From the NCBI RefSeq assembly GCF_001571285.1, contig NZ_BCTM01000002.1, positions 62,001 through 126,000 of the forward strand: 64,000 nt of DNA. The letters run 5' to 3'. The notes beneath the pieces were generated by a model. The model saw only the letters and a program-made list of their open reading frames with translations, made no database searches and had not been told where the DNA came from. Shown here in pieces: positions 16,517 through 25,656 of this stretch (position 1 is the stretch's first letter; each line of letters opens with the position of its first letter). The stretch comes from Kluyvera cryocrescens NBRC 102467 (GTDB lineage: Bacteria; Pseudomonadota; Gammaproteobacteria; Enterobacterales; Enterobacteriaceae). The translations under genes were made by a program, and so were the position numbers.

Positions 16517-16683
16517 ACCAGTTCTTCCTACCAGACGCCTCGCTGGACGCCGGTAAACCCGCAAATTGCTAATTTTACCCCTTCTTATTCATTGTCGTGA
16601 TGAAACGATGGTCGCATAATGGCGGCCAGCCTCCGCAGGTGCGGGGTGAAGCGCCAGCTTTTTCTGGTGATGAAGGATACACA

Positions 16684-17829
16684 ATGGAAAGGCGTCACTT
16701 TCTGAAAAGTGCAGCTGCACTTTCTACGCTGGGTCTGGTTAGCCCCACTTTTGCTAAAACAGAAGCCGTAGCGCAGCCCGCCGCCACCTCTTCCGGCAAA
16801 TATCGCCGATTCGTGATGACCCAAACCTACAGCCTGAAAGCGCCAGAGGGTTCGTCCGGCAAGGTGAATTTGTGGATCCCTATCCCAGAAGATACCGCCT
16901 TTCAGCAGTTGTTGAATCTCTCCTTTAACGGTAACTATCAAAGCGCTGCGCTCAATGCCAATAACCGCTACGGTGCGAAAGTGCTGTTTGTCACCTGGCC
17001 TGCGTCCAGTGGACCGCTGGAGATCAAGGTCGAGATGGAAATCGAGACCCGCGATTGGGAAGTGCTGAAAGACAATCACCTTGCCGACTGGCAACTGCCG
17101 GTTGAAGGGGGCGTGATCCCTGATGAGATAAAGCCGTTCCTGCACGCGACGCCGCACATCCCCGTGGATGGCCTGGTCAAAGAGACCGCGCTGAAAATTA
17201 TTGGCAGCGAGAAAGCGCCGTTAAAACAGGCGCGTTTGATTCATAACTGGGTGAGCACCCATATGCACCGTGACGATGCGGTGATTGGCTGCGGCACCGG
17301 CGATGTGGGCGAGATCCTCAAAACCGGCAAACTGGGCGGCAAATGCACCGATATCAATTCGGTGTTTGTGGCGCTGTGCCGTGCGGTTGGGATCCCGGCG
17401 CGCGAGATGTTTGGCATTCGCTTAGGCGCCAGCCGTAAGCTGGATAAATATTCCAAAAAAGCCTTTGGCAGCGCTGATGCGCAGGGCGTGGCGAAAATTA
17501 GCGGCGGCCAGCACTGCCGCGCGATGTTCTGGCTTGCCGGTTTCGGCTGGATGCCGGCCGACCCGGCGGACGTCACCAAAATGCGCCTGACCGAGAAAAA
17601 AGAAAACGGCGACCCCGCAGTGACCGCGGTGAATGACTATCTGTTTGGCAACTGGGAAATGAACTGGGTTGGTTTTAACCACGCGCGTGACTTCGCTCTA
17701 TCGCCTGCCGCTGAGCAGGGGGATGTAAATAATCTCGGCTACCCGTACGCCGAAGTGGACGGCGACCCGCTGAATTTCTACGATCCGGCACTGTTTAGCT
17801 ACGATTATGTCAGCATCGAACAGCATTAA
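16684..17829 (+). CDS. Tat-exported transglutaminase-like protein
   Basis: A 381-residue protein whose N-terminus, MERRHFLKSAAAL, is a twin-arginine signal (RRxFLK) with cleavage probably after residue 24. After a beta-rich N-terminal region comes a transglutaminase-like papain-fold core with its triad: Cys221 in GGKCTDIN, His277 in GGQHCRAMF and Asp293 in PADPADV. Prokaryotic members act as peptidases or cross-linking enzymes; the substrate here is unknown. AAGGA precedes the ATG at 16684, and upstream in-frame codons would hide the Tat signal. Its 3' end overlaps the MerT-like gene by 23 bases, indicating one operon. Export by Tat suggests folding, perhaps with a cofactor, in the cytoplasm before transport. 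Confidence 0.82.
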   Translation: MERRHFLKSAAALSTLGLVSPTFAKTEAVAQPAATSSGKYRRFVMTQTYSLKAPEGSSGKVNLWIPIPEDTAFQQLLNLSFNGNYQSAALNANNRYGAKVLFVTWPASSGPLEIKVEMEIETRDWEVLKDNHLADWQLPVEGGVIPDEIKPFLHATPHIPVDGLVKETALKIIGSEKAPLKQARLIHNWVSTHMHRDDAVIGCGTGDVGEILKTGKLGGKCTDINSVFVALCRAVGIPAREMFGIRLGASRKLDKYSKKAFGSADAQGVAKISGGQHCRAMFWLAGFGWMPADPADVTKMRLTEKKENGDPAVTAVNDYLFGNWEMNWVGFNHARDFALSPAAEQGDVNNLGYPYAEVDGDPLNFYDPALFSYDYVSIEQH

Positions 17830-18163
17830 GGGTGGGCTTCTGACGCTGCTGGCGGCGGTTATCGCCGCTGGCGCATCAACATTGTGCTGTATTGGGCCGC
17901 TGCTGTACCTGGTGTTTGGTATTTCGGCGGCGGGACTGGTTGGGATCCCCGGCGCGTCTTGGCTGCAAATCCCGATGGTGATTGTTGCGCTAGGGCTAAT
18001 GGCGCGCGGGTTCTGGCGCTTATATTTGTCGCCAAAACCGGTGTGCGTCAATGTGGTTAGCCGTCGGGCGCTGGAGTGGCTGTATTGGCTGGCCGTGCCG
18101 CTGGTGCTGGCGCTGATCACCTACCCGTACGTTCTACCGTGGATTTGGGAGTGGATGGAATGA
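17807..18163 (+). CDS. MerT-like membrane transporter
   Basis: A 118-residue inner-membrane protein resembling the mercuric ion transporter MerT. Three membrane segments are evident (about residues 9-44, 53-72 and 88-116). The first contains the paired cysteines of the family in TLCCIGP; the second cysteine pair of classical MerT is reduced to a single cysteine in KPVCVN. It overlaps the transglutaminase gene by 23 bases and the MerP-like gene by four (ATGA), so the three are translationally coupled. There is no merR or merA nearby; therefore mercury resistance is not implied, and the transported metal or thiol-reactive species is unknown. Confidence 0.75.
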   Translation: MSASNSIKGGLLTLLAAVIAAGASTLCCIGPLLYLVFGISAAGLVGIPGASWLQIPMVIVALGLMARGFWRLYLSPKPVCVNVVSRRALEWLYWLAVPLVLALITYPYVLPWIWEWME

Positions 18164-18444
18164 AAAAAATGGCCATTCTGGCGCTACTGTGGGTGACGCC
18201 TTTTGGGTGGGCTGCCGATAAGCTGGTGACCATTGATGTCGGTGAGATGAATTGCCCGCTGTGCGTGATTTCAATTAATCAGGCGCTGCGTTCGACCGAT
18301 GGCGTGATTAAGGCCAAAGCCTCGCTGAAAACGCGTCAGGCGCAGGTGGTAGTCCCGGAGAATTTCGATAATCAACGTCTGCTGGCGGCGATAGCAAAGA
18401 CCGGATTTAAGGGCGAGATCCACGGAGAAAGCGCGGTGCAGTAA
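18160..18444 (+). CDS. MerP-like periplasmic heavy-metal-binding protein
   Basis: A 94-residue protein with a signal peptide (MKKMAILALLWVTPFGWA) and one HMA domain with ferredoxin-like fold. The metal-binding loop is EMNCPLC, a variant of the usual GMTCxxC that keeps both cysteines; the ending KTGFKGEI is typical of MerP and copper chaperones. It would bind a soft metal in the periplasm and pass it to the MerT-like protein encoded just upstream. The ATG at 18160 overlaps the stop of that gene. Classical MerP is linked to merA; here the partner is a transglutaminase-like protein, so the role is open. A bidirectional terminator separates it from ompN. Confidence 0.8.
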   Translation: MKKMAILALLWVTPFGWAADKLVTIDVGEMNCPLCVISINQALRSTDGVIKAKASLKTRQAQVVVPENFDNQRLLAAIAKTGFKGEIHGESAVQ

Positions 18445-18465
18445 TTCGCCGCGCTGGGAAAAAGA

Positions 18466-18491
18466 AACCCGCCGTCGCCAGCGGGTTTTTT
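18466..18491. terminator. Bidirectional terminator between the MerP-like gene and ompN
   Basis: AACCCGC pairs with GCGGGTT, followed by T on the plus strand; the preceding AAAAAGAAA gives a T-rich tail on the minus strand, so it can serve both convergent genes. Confidence 0.85.
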
Positions 18492-18497
18492 ATGAAA

Positions 18498-19643
18498 TTA
18501 GAACTGATAAACCAGCCCCATCCCCACGATGTTATCGGTGCTGATACCGTTATTGGCGTAGAAGCTATCATCGTCGTCCAACAAGTTGATTTTATAATCT
18601 ACATATGTGGACATGTTTTTATTGAAGTAGTAAGTCGCGCCGACATCCAGATATTTCACCAGGTCTTTATCACCGCTGACCGCCTGGGCATTTTTAATAT
18701 CATTCGTGGTGCTATTCAAATTCTTACCTTTAGATTGCAGGTAAGAAATCGCTGGACGCAAACCGAAATCAAACTGGTATTGGGCGGTGACTTCAAAGTT
18801 TTGCGTTTTATTCGCGACGCCATTGCTGTCGCCGTATGGCGTCATATTACGGGTTTCGGAATACATTGATGCCAGATAAATATTGTTGGCGTCGTATTTT
18901 AGACCCACGGTCCACGCATCGGCTTTATCACCGCCTGCCGTGGTGTCGGTGCGCTGAGCGCTGGTACGGTCTGAGGTCGCATAGGCTGCAGATGCACTGA
19001 CGCCCATTCCCAGGTCGTAGGAGGTGGACATACCAAAGCCGTCGCCGTTGGCATTACGGGTGTTGCGGTCGCCGTTGTTGGTGCCTTCACCGCTGCCTGG
19101 GTTTTCATTTTTACCCTGATACTGCAGCGCAAAGTTAAGGCCATCCACTAAACCGAAGAAATCGTTGTTACGATAGGTGGCGACACCGTTAGCACGGCTG
19201 GTCATGAAGTTATCGGCAGTGGAATAGCTGTCACCACCAAATTCTGGCAGCATATCGGTCCAGCCTTCGACGTCGTACAGAACGCCGTAGTTACGTCCAT
19301 AATCGAATGAACCGTAGTCGCCGAATTTCAGGCCGGCAAAGCCCAGACGAGTCCAGGACTGGCTATTGCCGCTGTCGGTTGACTCCGGATTATTCGCCTG
19401 GACGTTATATTCCCATTGACCGTAACCGGTCAGCATATTGTTAATTTGCGTTTCGCCTTTAAAACCCAAGCGGACATAAGATTGGTCGCCGTCTTTTTTG
19501 GCATCATTAGAGAAATAATGCAGGCCATCGATCTTGCCATAAAGATCTAATTTATTGCCGTCTTTATTATAAACTTCTGCAGAATGAGCTGCGCCTGCGG
19601 CCAGCAGAGCAGGGATAACAAGGGCCAGTACTTTTCTGTTCAT
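18498..19643 (-). CDS. ompN: Outer-membrane porin OmpN
   Basis: A 381-residue trimeric general porin of the OmpC/OmpF family. It has a 21-residue signal peptide (ending AAHSA), a first strand [16 protein letters not shown], the constriction loop L3 around [14 protein letters not shown], and a C-terminal strand ending in YQF, the BAM recognition signal. Sequence and location (next to micC and ydbK) identify it as OmpN, which in E. coli is quiescent under laboratory growth. AAGGA precedes the ATG. The upstream region to 19869 is AT-rich and contains the divergent promoters of ompN and micC. Confidence 0.92.
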   Translation of the reverse strand: MNRKVLALVIPALLAAGAAHSAEVYNKDGNKLDLYGKIDGLHYFSNDAKKDGDQSYVRLGFKGETQINNMLTGYGQWEYNVQANNPESTDSGNSQSWTRLGFAGLKFGDYGSFDYGRNYGVLYDVEGWTDMLPEFGGDSYSTADNFMTSRANGVATYRNNDFFGLVDGLNFALQYQGKNENPGSGEGTNNGDRNTRNANGDGFGMSTSYDLGMGVSASAAYATSDRTSAQRTDTTAGGDKADAWTVGLKYDANNIYLASMYSETRNMTPYGDSNGVANKTQNFEVTAQYQFDFGLRPAISYLQSKGKNLNSTTNDIKNAQAVSGDKDLVKYLDVGATYYFNKNMSTYVDYKINLLDDDDSFYANNGISTDNIVGMGLVYQF

Positions 19644-19869
19644 TGAAATTATTCCTTTAGTCTTTTTTATAGTCGCGCACTTCCGCGAATGGGAAGTGAG
19701 CTCATCCTAATGGAGAGTTATGCGAAGTAATAAAAGATATTTGTTGCGATATAAGAAAGATCTCAAGAAGATAATTCAGATGAAATGGTGATAATTCCCA
19801 TGAATGGATTGCTGGGATTTATATAAAATAAAAATTATACAAAGAGAATATGCAGGCGTAACGTAAAGT

Positions 19870-19974
19870 GCTTATATGCCTTTTGCCACACAACGAATAA
19901 CTGTTGCCGTGTGTCGTTTGATTTTATTATTCATTGAAAAAATGATAAGCCCGAATAATTATTCGGGCTTTTTT
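19870..19974 (+). ncRNA. micC: Small RNA MicC
   Basis: MicC is an Hfq-dependent RNA that represses synthesis of the porin OmpC (and OmpD in Salmonella) by antisense pairing through its 5' end. Here the expected 5' seed TTATATGCCTTT is conserved and the RNA ends in AAGCCCGAAT/ATTCGGGCTT with a T run; the middle has diverged. It is divergent from ompN and precedes convergent ydbK, exactly as in E. coli. The start base is inferred from that comparison. The central region differs in length and sequence, so targets outside ompC cannot be assumed to be shared. Confidence 0.78.
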
Positions 19975-19999
19975 ATGGTTGAGAATTATGGTTTGTCGC

Positions 20000-22900
20000 T
20001 TATTCTTGCGGCGTCACTTTCTCCGCTTTCCCGGCCAACTGCGCGAGGAAATCGTAGCGTTTTTGCAGGTCCGCTGCGGCGTCTTTCCATAGCTGCTCGG
20101 CCACCTCTGGCTGCTGGCTGTTCAGGCGACGGAAGCGCTGCTCGTTCATCAGCGTTTCGGCTAGCGCATCTGACGGCGGGCGAGAGTCCAGAGCCAGTGG
20201 AATTTTACCTTCATCCGCGCGACGCGGGTCGAAACGGAACAGCGGCCAGAAGCCAGTGGCAGTTAGCTGACGCATCTGATCGTGACTTAATGCCAGGTCG
20301 TAGCCATGCTCTTCGCAAGGGCTGTAGGCGATGATCAGCGACGGGCCTGGATATGACTCCGCTTCCTGAATCGCTTTCACCGTCTGGTTAAGCTGTGCTC
20401 CCAGCGAGATTTGCGCCACGTAGACGTGTCCGTACATCATCATGCTGACGCCCAGATCTTTACGCGCTTTACGTTTGCCGTGCTCACCAAACTTGGTCAC
20501 CGCGCCAAGTGGAGTGGCTTTTGAAGCCTGGCCGCCGGTATTGGAATAGCATTGGGTATCCAGCACCAGAATATTGACGTTCTCGGTCAGGCTCATCACG
20601 TGATCCAGCCCACCAAAGCCAATATCGTAGGCCCAGCCGTCACCGCCAATCAGCCAGATGGATTTTTCTACCAGCGCGTCGGCATCGGTTAATAGCTCTT
20701 TAGCACCCTCAACGCCGGCCAGCGCCTGGCGCAGTGCGCTCACCTGTTCGCGGCGTTGTTCCGGCGTCGCGTCGGCGTGCAGGGCTTCATTGAGCTCTGC
20801 GGGGATCTGAGCGGCAAAACCGTCCAGCAAACGCATCACGCGCTGGCGGTGTTGGTCAACCGTTAAGCGGAAGCCGAGGCCAAATTCGGCGTTATCTTCA
20901 AACAGCGAGTTAGCCCATGCCGGGCCACGGCCGTTGGCGTCGGTGGTGTACGGCGTCGAAGGCAGGTTACCGCCATAGATCGACGAGCAACCCGTCGCAT
21001 TGGCAATCAGCATACGGTCGCCGTACAGCTGAGTGAGCAGTTTGATATACGGCGTTTCGCCACAGCCGGAACAGGCGCCGGAGTATTCAAACAGCGGGGT
21101 AATAAGCTGTGAAGTACGAATATCGATACGCTCAAGCTTGCTGCGGTCAATTTCCGGTAGGTCGAGGAAGAAGTCATAGTTCGCTTTTTCTTCTTCAACG
21201 TGGTCAAGGCGCGACATCATATTGATCGCCTTGATTTCCGGGTTCTGGCGGTCTTTGGCCGGGCACACTTCAACGCACAGGTTACAGCCGGTGCAGTCCT
21301 CCGGCGCCACCTGCAGCACGTATTTCTGGCCACGCATATCGCGGGATTTAACGTCCAGCGAATGCAGCGAGGCAGGTGCATGCTCCATTGCGTCCGGAGA
21401 GACTACTTTCGCGCGGATAGCCGAGTGCGGGCAGGCCGCTACGCAGTGGTTACACTGGGTACAGAGATCTTCTTTCCAGATAGGGATCTCTTCGGCGATG
21501 TTGCGTTTCTCCCAGCGGGTCGTACCGACCGGCCAGGTGCCGTCCGGTGGCAGAGCTGAAACCGGCAGCGCATCGCCTAATCCGGCCAGCATCGCGGCTG
21601 TGACGGTTTTAACAAAGTCAGGCGCTTCATCGGATACCACCGGAGGGCGGTTTGGACTGCTGGCATTAACCGGCTGTAACGGAACTTCCGCCAGCGACTC
21701 GCGCGCCAGCGCCAGCGCCTGCCAGTTACGTTCAACCAGATCCTGGCCTTTGCTGCTGTAGCTTTTGGCAATGGCATTTTGCAGTTCCATCAGGGCGCTA
21801 TCGCCCGGCAGGATCTGCGTCAGATGGAAAAATGCCATCTGCATGACGGTGTTAATTCGTGCGGCCAGACCGCATTCACGGGCGATTTTCGCCGCGTTGA
21901 TGACGTAGAAACGCGCTTTTTTCTGATTTAGCACCGCCTGGACTTCCTGCGGCAGACGCGCCCACACCTCATCAGCGCTGTAGGGCGTATTGAGCAGGAA
22001 GATGCCGCCGGGCTTGAGGCGCTCGGCCATCTGGTACTTATCAATAAATTGCAGCTGGTGGCAGCCGACAAAATCGGCCTGCGCCACCAGATAGGCGGAG
22101 CGGATAGGGGTATCGCTAACGCGCAGATGCGACACCGTCAGGCCGCCGGCCTTTTTGGAGTCGTAAACGAAATAGCCTTGGGCAAACCACGGCGTGGAAT
22201 TGCCGATAATCTTGATATTATTCTTGGTCGCTGAGACGCTGCCATCGCTCCCCAGGCCGTAGAACAACGCTTCCAGACGCGCGGTTGCCGGCAGCGTGTT
22301 TTCCGGTAGCGGTAAGGAAAGGTTGGTGACATCATCGTAGATGCCAACGGTGAAGCGAGGTTTGGGTTTGGCCTGCGCCAGCTCGTTGAATATTGCCAGC
22401 ACGCAATCCGGACCGAACTCTTTTGATGAGAGGCCATAACGGCCACCGATCACCCGCGGAAGCGTTTCGCGCTCGCCGTGGTTAAAGGCTTCCGCCAGCG
22501 CCGTCATCACGTCGAGATACAGCGGTTCGGCGTGAGCGCCCGGCTCTTTGGTACGGTCGAGGACCGCCACGCTACGCGTGCTTTCCGGCAGCGCCTGGAG
22601 CAGATGTTTGGCGGAGAAAGGACGATACAAGCGCACTTTCAGTACCCCGACTTTTTCGTCGCGGGTCAGCAGTTCATCCACCACTTCTTCGCAGGTGCCG
22701 ATGGCGGAACCCATAATCACAATCACGCGCTCGGCCTGCGGATGGCCATAATACTCAAACGGCTGGTAGCGGCGGCCGGTGGCGTCGGCGAAGTCATTCA
22801 TCGCCTGCTCGACGTGAGAATAGACTGCGTCATACCACGGGTTGGTTGCTTCGCGTGACTGGAAGTAGGTATCCGGGTTAGCGGAGGTGCCGCGGATCAC

Positions 22901-23527
22901 CGGATGCTCAGGATTCAGCGCGCGGGCGCGATGTGCAGCAATTTCGTCGTGAGGCAGCAAGCCGCGGATGGTGTCATCGGCCAGCGGCACGATTTTATTA
23001 ATTTCGTGCGAGGTGCGGAAACCATCAAAGAAGTGAATAAACGGCACGCGGCTTTTGAGCGTGGCGATATGCGAAATCAGCGCGAAGTCCTGTGCTTCCT
23101 GCACGCTCGCGGCGCACAGCATAGCGCAGCCGGTCTGGCGAATGGCCATGACGTCCGAGTGATCGCCAAAAATTGACAGCGCGTGGGTGGCGACGGTTCG
23201 CGCGGCGACGTGCAGAACAAACGGCGTTAGCTGACCGGCCAGTTTGTACAGCGTCGGGATCATCAGCAGGAGTCCCTGCGATGAGGTAAACGAGGTCGAC
23301 AGTGCACCGGTCTGCAATGCGCCGTGCACAGCGGCAATGGCGCCAGCCTCTGACTGCATTTCGACGACCCGCGGGACGTCGCCCCACACGTTTTTAAGAC
23401 CATTTCCCGCCCACGCATCGGCCTGCTCGGCCATGGTAGAACTCGGCGTTATCGGGTAAATGGCAATGACTTCGCTGGTCCGGAACGCAACAGAGGCGAC
23501 CGCACCGTTACCGTCAATTGTGATCAT
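20000..23527 (-). CDS. nifJ: Pyruvate:flavodoxin oxidoreductase
   Basis: The 1175-residue homodimeric enzyme (YdbK in E. coli) oxidatively decarboxylates pyruvate to acetyl-CoA with flavodoxin or ferredoxin as acceptor. Domains in order: pyrimidine-binding domain starting AIYPITPSSTMAEQADAW; a transketolase-C-like domain; the gamma domain (GLGSDGSVSATKNN); a two-cluster ferredoxin domain with CTQCNHCVAACP and CTGCNLCVEVCP; and the thiamine-pyrophosphate domain with CSGCGE, GGDGWAYDIG and LDTQCYSNTGGQ. All four cysteines of each cluster are present. AAGGTG lies upstream of the ATG. The enzyme is linked in E. coli to oxidative stress and anaerobic metabolism. The nif name is historical; no nitrogen-fixation genes are here. 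Confidence 0.95.
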   Translation of the reverse strand: MITIDGNGAVASVAFRTSEVIAIYPITPSSTMAEQADAWAGNGLKNVWGDVPRVVEMQSEAGAIAAVHGALQTGALSTSFTSSQGLLLMIPTLYKLAGQLTPFVLHVAARTVATHALSIFGDHSDVMAIRQTGCAMLCAASVQEAQDFALISHIATLKSRVPFIHFFDGFRTSHEINKIVPLADDTIRGLLPHDEIAAHRARALNPEHPVIRGTSANPDTYFQSREATNPWYDAVYSHVEQAMNDFADATGRRYQPFEYYGHPQAERVIVIMGSAIGTCEEVVDELLTRDEKVGVLKVRLYRPFSAKHLLQALPESTRSVAVLDRTKEPGAHAEPLYLDVMTALAEAFNHGERETLPRVIGGRYGLSSKEFGPDCVLAIFNELAQAKPKPRFTVGIYDDVTNLSLPLPENTLPATARLEALFYGLGSDGSVSATKNNIKIIGNSTPWFAQGYFVYDSKKAGGLTVSHLRVSDTPIRSAYLVAQADFVGCHQLQFIDKYQMAERLKPGGIFLLNTPYSADEVWARLPQEVQAVLNQKKARFYVINAAKIARECGLAARINTVMQMAFFHLTQILPGDSALMELQNAIAKSYSSKGQDLVERNWQALALARESLAEVPLQPVNASSPNRPPVVSDEAPDFVKTVTAAMLAGLGDALPVSALPPDGTWPVGTTRWEKRNIAEEIPIWKEDLCTQCNHCVAACPHSAIRAKVVSPDAMEHAPASLHSLDVKSRDMRGQKYVLQVAPEDCTGCNLCVEVCPAKDRQNPEIKAINMMSRLDHVEEEKANYDFFLDLPEIDRSKLERIDIRTSQLITPLFEYSGACSGCGETPYIKLLTQLYGDRMLIANATGCSSIYGGNLPSTPYTTDANGRGPAWANSLFEDNAEFGLGFRLTVDQHRQRVMRLLDGFAAQIPAELNEALHADATPEQRREQVSALRQALAGVEGAKELLTDADALVEKSIWLIGGDGWAYDIGFGGLDHVMSLTENVNILVLDTQCYSNTGGQASKATPLGAVTKFGEHGKRKARKDLGVSMMMYGHVYVAQISLGAQLNQTVKAIQEAESYPGPSLIIAYSPCEEHGYDLALSHDQMRQLTATGFWPLFRFDPRRADEGKIPLALDSRPPSDALAETLMNEQRFRRLNSQQPEVAEQLWKDAAADLQKRYDFLAQLAGKAEKVTPQE

Positions 23528-23835
23528 TGATTATGACACCTTACATTGCGCAAAAAGAGGTTCACGGCAGGGCCGAAAACCGGGAATTCATCCGTTATAA
23601 ACTCATCGATTTTGCCGATGGTATTCATTGAAGTTTAGCAAAACCCGGGCTGAATCATTTTTGCTTTTGTGTCCTTGGGCCGGGTCTATATCAACGATAT
23701 GAATGTTTCCAGCCAACAAAATTGGTAGAAAATGTTTCTACAGTGCATAAATGCGCGCTTCGTCTCTCGACGTTCCGGGCGCTGATGCCTATGATGCTTA
23801 GGTTTGTTCTTATTTTTGCGATTGGGAGAGAAGTG
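23528..23835. other. Divergent intergenic region of nifJ/ydbK and ydbJ
   Basis: This region must carry the promoters of both genes. An upstream extension of ydbJ is open but lacks signal-peptide sense and was not accepted. No clear operator, small gene or RNA is visible. Confidence 0.5.
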
Positions 23836-24102
23836 ATGCGAGCTGCGTTTTTAGTCGGGTGTGCGGCGCTTTTGTTATCCGCGTGCAGTAGTGAACCTGT
23901 TCAGCAGGCCACCGCGGCGCACGTGACGCCGGGAATGAGAGCGGCAATGTCGAGCTCAGGTGATGCAAACTGCGCAATGATCGGTGGCACACTCTCTGCC
24001 GCACGACAGCTTGATGGCTCCAGCATTGGCATGTGTGCGCTGCCCAACGGCAAGCGCTGTAGCGAACAATCTCTTGCGGTTGGCAGCTGCGGAAGCTATT
24101 GA
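23836..24102 (+). CDS. ydbJ: DUF333 lipoprotein YdbJ
   Basis: An 88-residue lipoprotein: signal MRAAFLVGCAALLLSAC with the lipobox LSAC (acylated Cys17), a short linker and a DUF333 domain containing NCAMIGG, GMCALPNGKRC and ending GSCGSY, with four cysteines likely to form disulfides in the periplasm. Function is unknown in E. coli too. The ATG at 23836 has AGAG upstream and gives a proper lipoprotein signal. It converges on hslJ with only three bases between stop codons, as in E. coli. Confidence 0.9.
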   Translation: MRAAFLVGCAALLLSACSSEPVQQATAAHVTPGMRAAMSSSGDANCAMIGGTLSAARQLDGSSIGMCALPNGKRCSEQSLAVGSCGSY

Positions 24103-24105
24103 TCG

Positions 24106-24546
24106 TTAGTGAATCAAATCGGCAAGCTTATAGATAAACGTCTGGTCAGCCGTGGCCAGCGTGAGCTGTGATTCGGTCAAATCCACCTGGGCGCCCTGGC
24201 GAAGCATGGTCGCGAGCGTGGCGTCGAGCTGATTGAGCTGTGCGTCGCGGCACAGTTTGCGCGTCATCGCCAAATCGGTTGCCGTCAGTTCGCCATTGGT
24301 CACCGTGGCCATCCCGGAAAACGTGTTGCACAGCGTGCCGGACAGGTAAATCTTATTCAATAATGGCTGTTTCTCACCAAAGCTCAGGTCCATTGGCGCG
24401 TGTTCCCCTTGAACCGGCTTGCCGTTCACGCTTTCCAGCACAAAACGGTGGTGCTGTAGCTGGTCGCCGCCGGTAAAGACTTTACTGTTGTAGACGCAGC
24501 CGGCGAGTAGCGTCGCTGCCGCCAGCAGAAAAACGATTTTCTTCAT
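24106..24546 (-). CDS. hslJ: Heat-inducible outer-membrane lipoprotein HslJ
   Basis: A 146-residue lipoprotein with signal MKKIVFLLAAATLLAGC (lipobox LAGC) and a META domain: RFVLESVNGKPV, NKIYLSGTLCNTFSG and LAMTRKLC, the pattern typical of HslJ. In E. coli it is heat induced and connected with novobiocin resistance; molecular action is unknown. Two cysteines in the domain could be disulfide bonded. It follows ldhA on the same strand, separated by a terminator. Confidence 0.93.
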   Translation of the reverse strand: MKKIVFLLAAATLLAGCVYNSKVFTGGDQLQHHRFVLESVNGKPVQGEHAPMDLSFGEKQPLLNKIYLSGTLCNTFSGMATVTNGELTATDLAMTRKLCRDAQLNQLDATLATMLRQGAQVDLTESQLTLATADQTFIYKLADLIH

Positions 24547-24634
24547 TGCAAAAGACTTCTTATGTATTCGTTTGATGAATGTGTTGGAAGTGTAACTGTA
24601 CTGCGAATAATGTCTGCGGGGCTTATCTGAAAAT

Positions 24635-24658
24635 GCTCCCCAACGGGCGTCGGGGAGC
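24635..24658 (-). terminator. Intrinsic terminator of ldhA
   Basis: On the minus strand GCTCCCC and GGGGAGC pair over a ten-base loop and are followed by ATTTTC. It lies 8 bases after the ldhA stop codon. Confidence 0.8.
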
Positions 24659-24666
24659 GGTAACGA

Positions 24667-25656
24667 TCACGCGAGGGCGTTAGGACAGTCAGTGCCGGAA
24701 TCGATTTGGCTCAGATTTTCCAGCGTGGTTTCCGAGATGCTGGTCAACGCTTCGGCGGTCAGGAACGCCTGGTGGCCAGTGAACAGTACGTTATGGCAGG
24801 CCGACAGGCGACGGAACACATCATCCTGAATCACGTCATTAGACTTATCTTCAAAGAACAGATCGCGTTCGTTCTCGTAAACGTCCATCCCCAGCGCACC
24901 GATTTTCTGCGTTTTCAGCGCTTCGATGGCAGCCTGTGAATCAATCAGCGCACCGCGGCTGGTGTTGATGATCATTACGCCATCTTTCATCTTCTCAAAG
25001 GCGCTCGCGTTCAGCAGATGGTAGTTTTCCGGCGTCAGCGGGCAGTGCAGAGTAATAACGTCTGATTCGGCAAACAGCGTCGGCAGATCGACATACTCAA
25101 CGCCCAGCTCCAGTGCCGCCGCGCTTGGGTACGGATCAAACGCCAGCAGACGCATCCCGAAACCTTTCAGAATACGCAGCGCGGCAATGCCGATTTTACC
25201 GGTACCGATAACCCCAGCCGTTTTACCAAACATGGTAAAACCGGTGAGGCCTTCCAGCGAGAAGTTGGCGTCGCGGGTACGCTGGTAAGCGCGGTGGATA
25301 CGACGGTTTAACGTCATCATCATACCAATGGCGTGTTCCGCCACCGCTTCTGGAGAATACGCGGGAACGCGTACCACGCGCAGACCGAGCTCTTTCGCGG
25401 CGTCGAGGTCGACGTTGTTGAAGCCCGCGCAGCGCAGCGCGATGTATTTCACACCATTTTTCTTCAACTCTTCGAGTACCGGACGACTGCCGTCATCGTT
25501 AACGAAAATGCAGACCGCTTCGCAGCCGTGCGCGGTTTTGGCGGTTTTTTCCGTTAGCAAAAAATCGAAAAACTCAAGTTCAAAGCCATAAGCCTCATTC
25601 ACATTCTGCAGATACTTTTTGTCATACTGCTTTGTGCTATAAACGGCGATTTTCAT
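24667..25656 (-). CDS. ldhA: Fermentative D-lactate dehydrogenase
   Basis: LdhA reduces pyruvate to D-lactate with NADH in mixed-acid fermentation. The 329-residue length is the same as in E. coli. The Rossmann motif GTGKIG is at 151-156; catalytic residues of the D-2-hydroxyacid dehydrogenase family are Arg234 in NTSRG, Glu263 in VYENE and His295 in TGHQAF. The ATG at 25656 fits the family N-terminus MKIAVYSTKQYD. It shares a divergent intergenic region with ydbH. Its presence beside ydbK, two pyruvate-consuming enzymes, matches E. coli order. Confidence 0.96.
   Translation of the reverse strand: MKIAVYSTKQYDKKYLQNVNEAYGFELEFFDFLLTEKTAKTAHGCEAVCIFVNDDGSRPVLEELKKNGVKYIALRCAGFNNVDLDAAKELGLRVVRVPAYSPEAVAEHAIGMMMTLNRRIHRAYQRTRDANFSLEGLTGFTMFGKTAGVIGTGKIGIAALRILKGFGMRLLAFDPYPSAAALELGVEYVDLPTLFAESDVITLHCPLTPENYHLLNASAFEKMKDGVMIINTSRGALIDSQAAIEALKTQKIGALGMDVYENERDLFFEDKSNDVIQDDVFRRLSACHNVLFTGHQAFLTAEALTSISETTLENLSQIDSGTDCPNALA

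Noticed and set aside
17807..18444. Mercury resistance determinant
   Set aside because: MerT- and MerP-like proteins are present but merR, merA and the second MerT cysteine pair are absent, and the operon begins with a transglutaminase.
20000..23527. Evidence of nitrogen fixation from the name nifJ
   Set aside because: No nif cluster is present; the gene is the housekeeping YdbK in its usual enterobacterial location.
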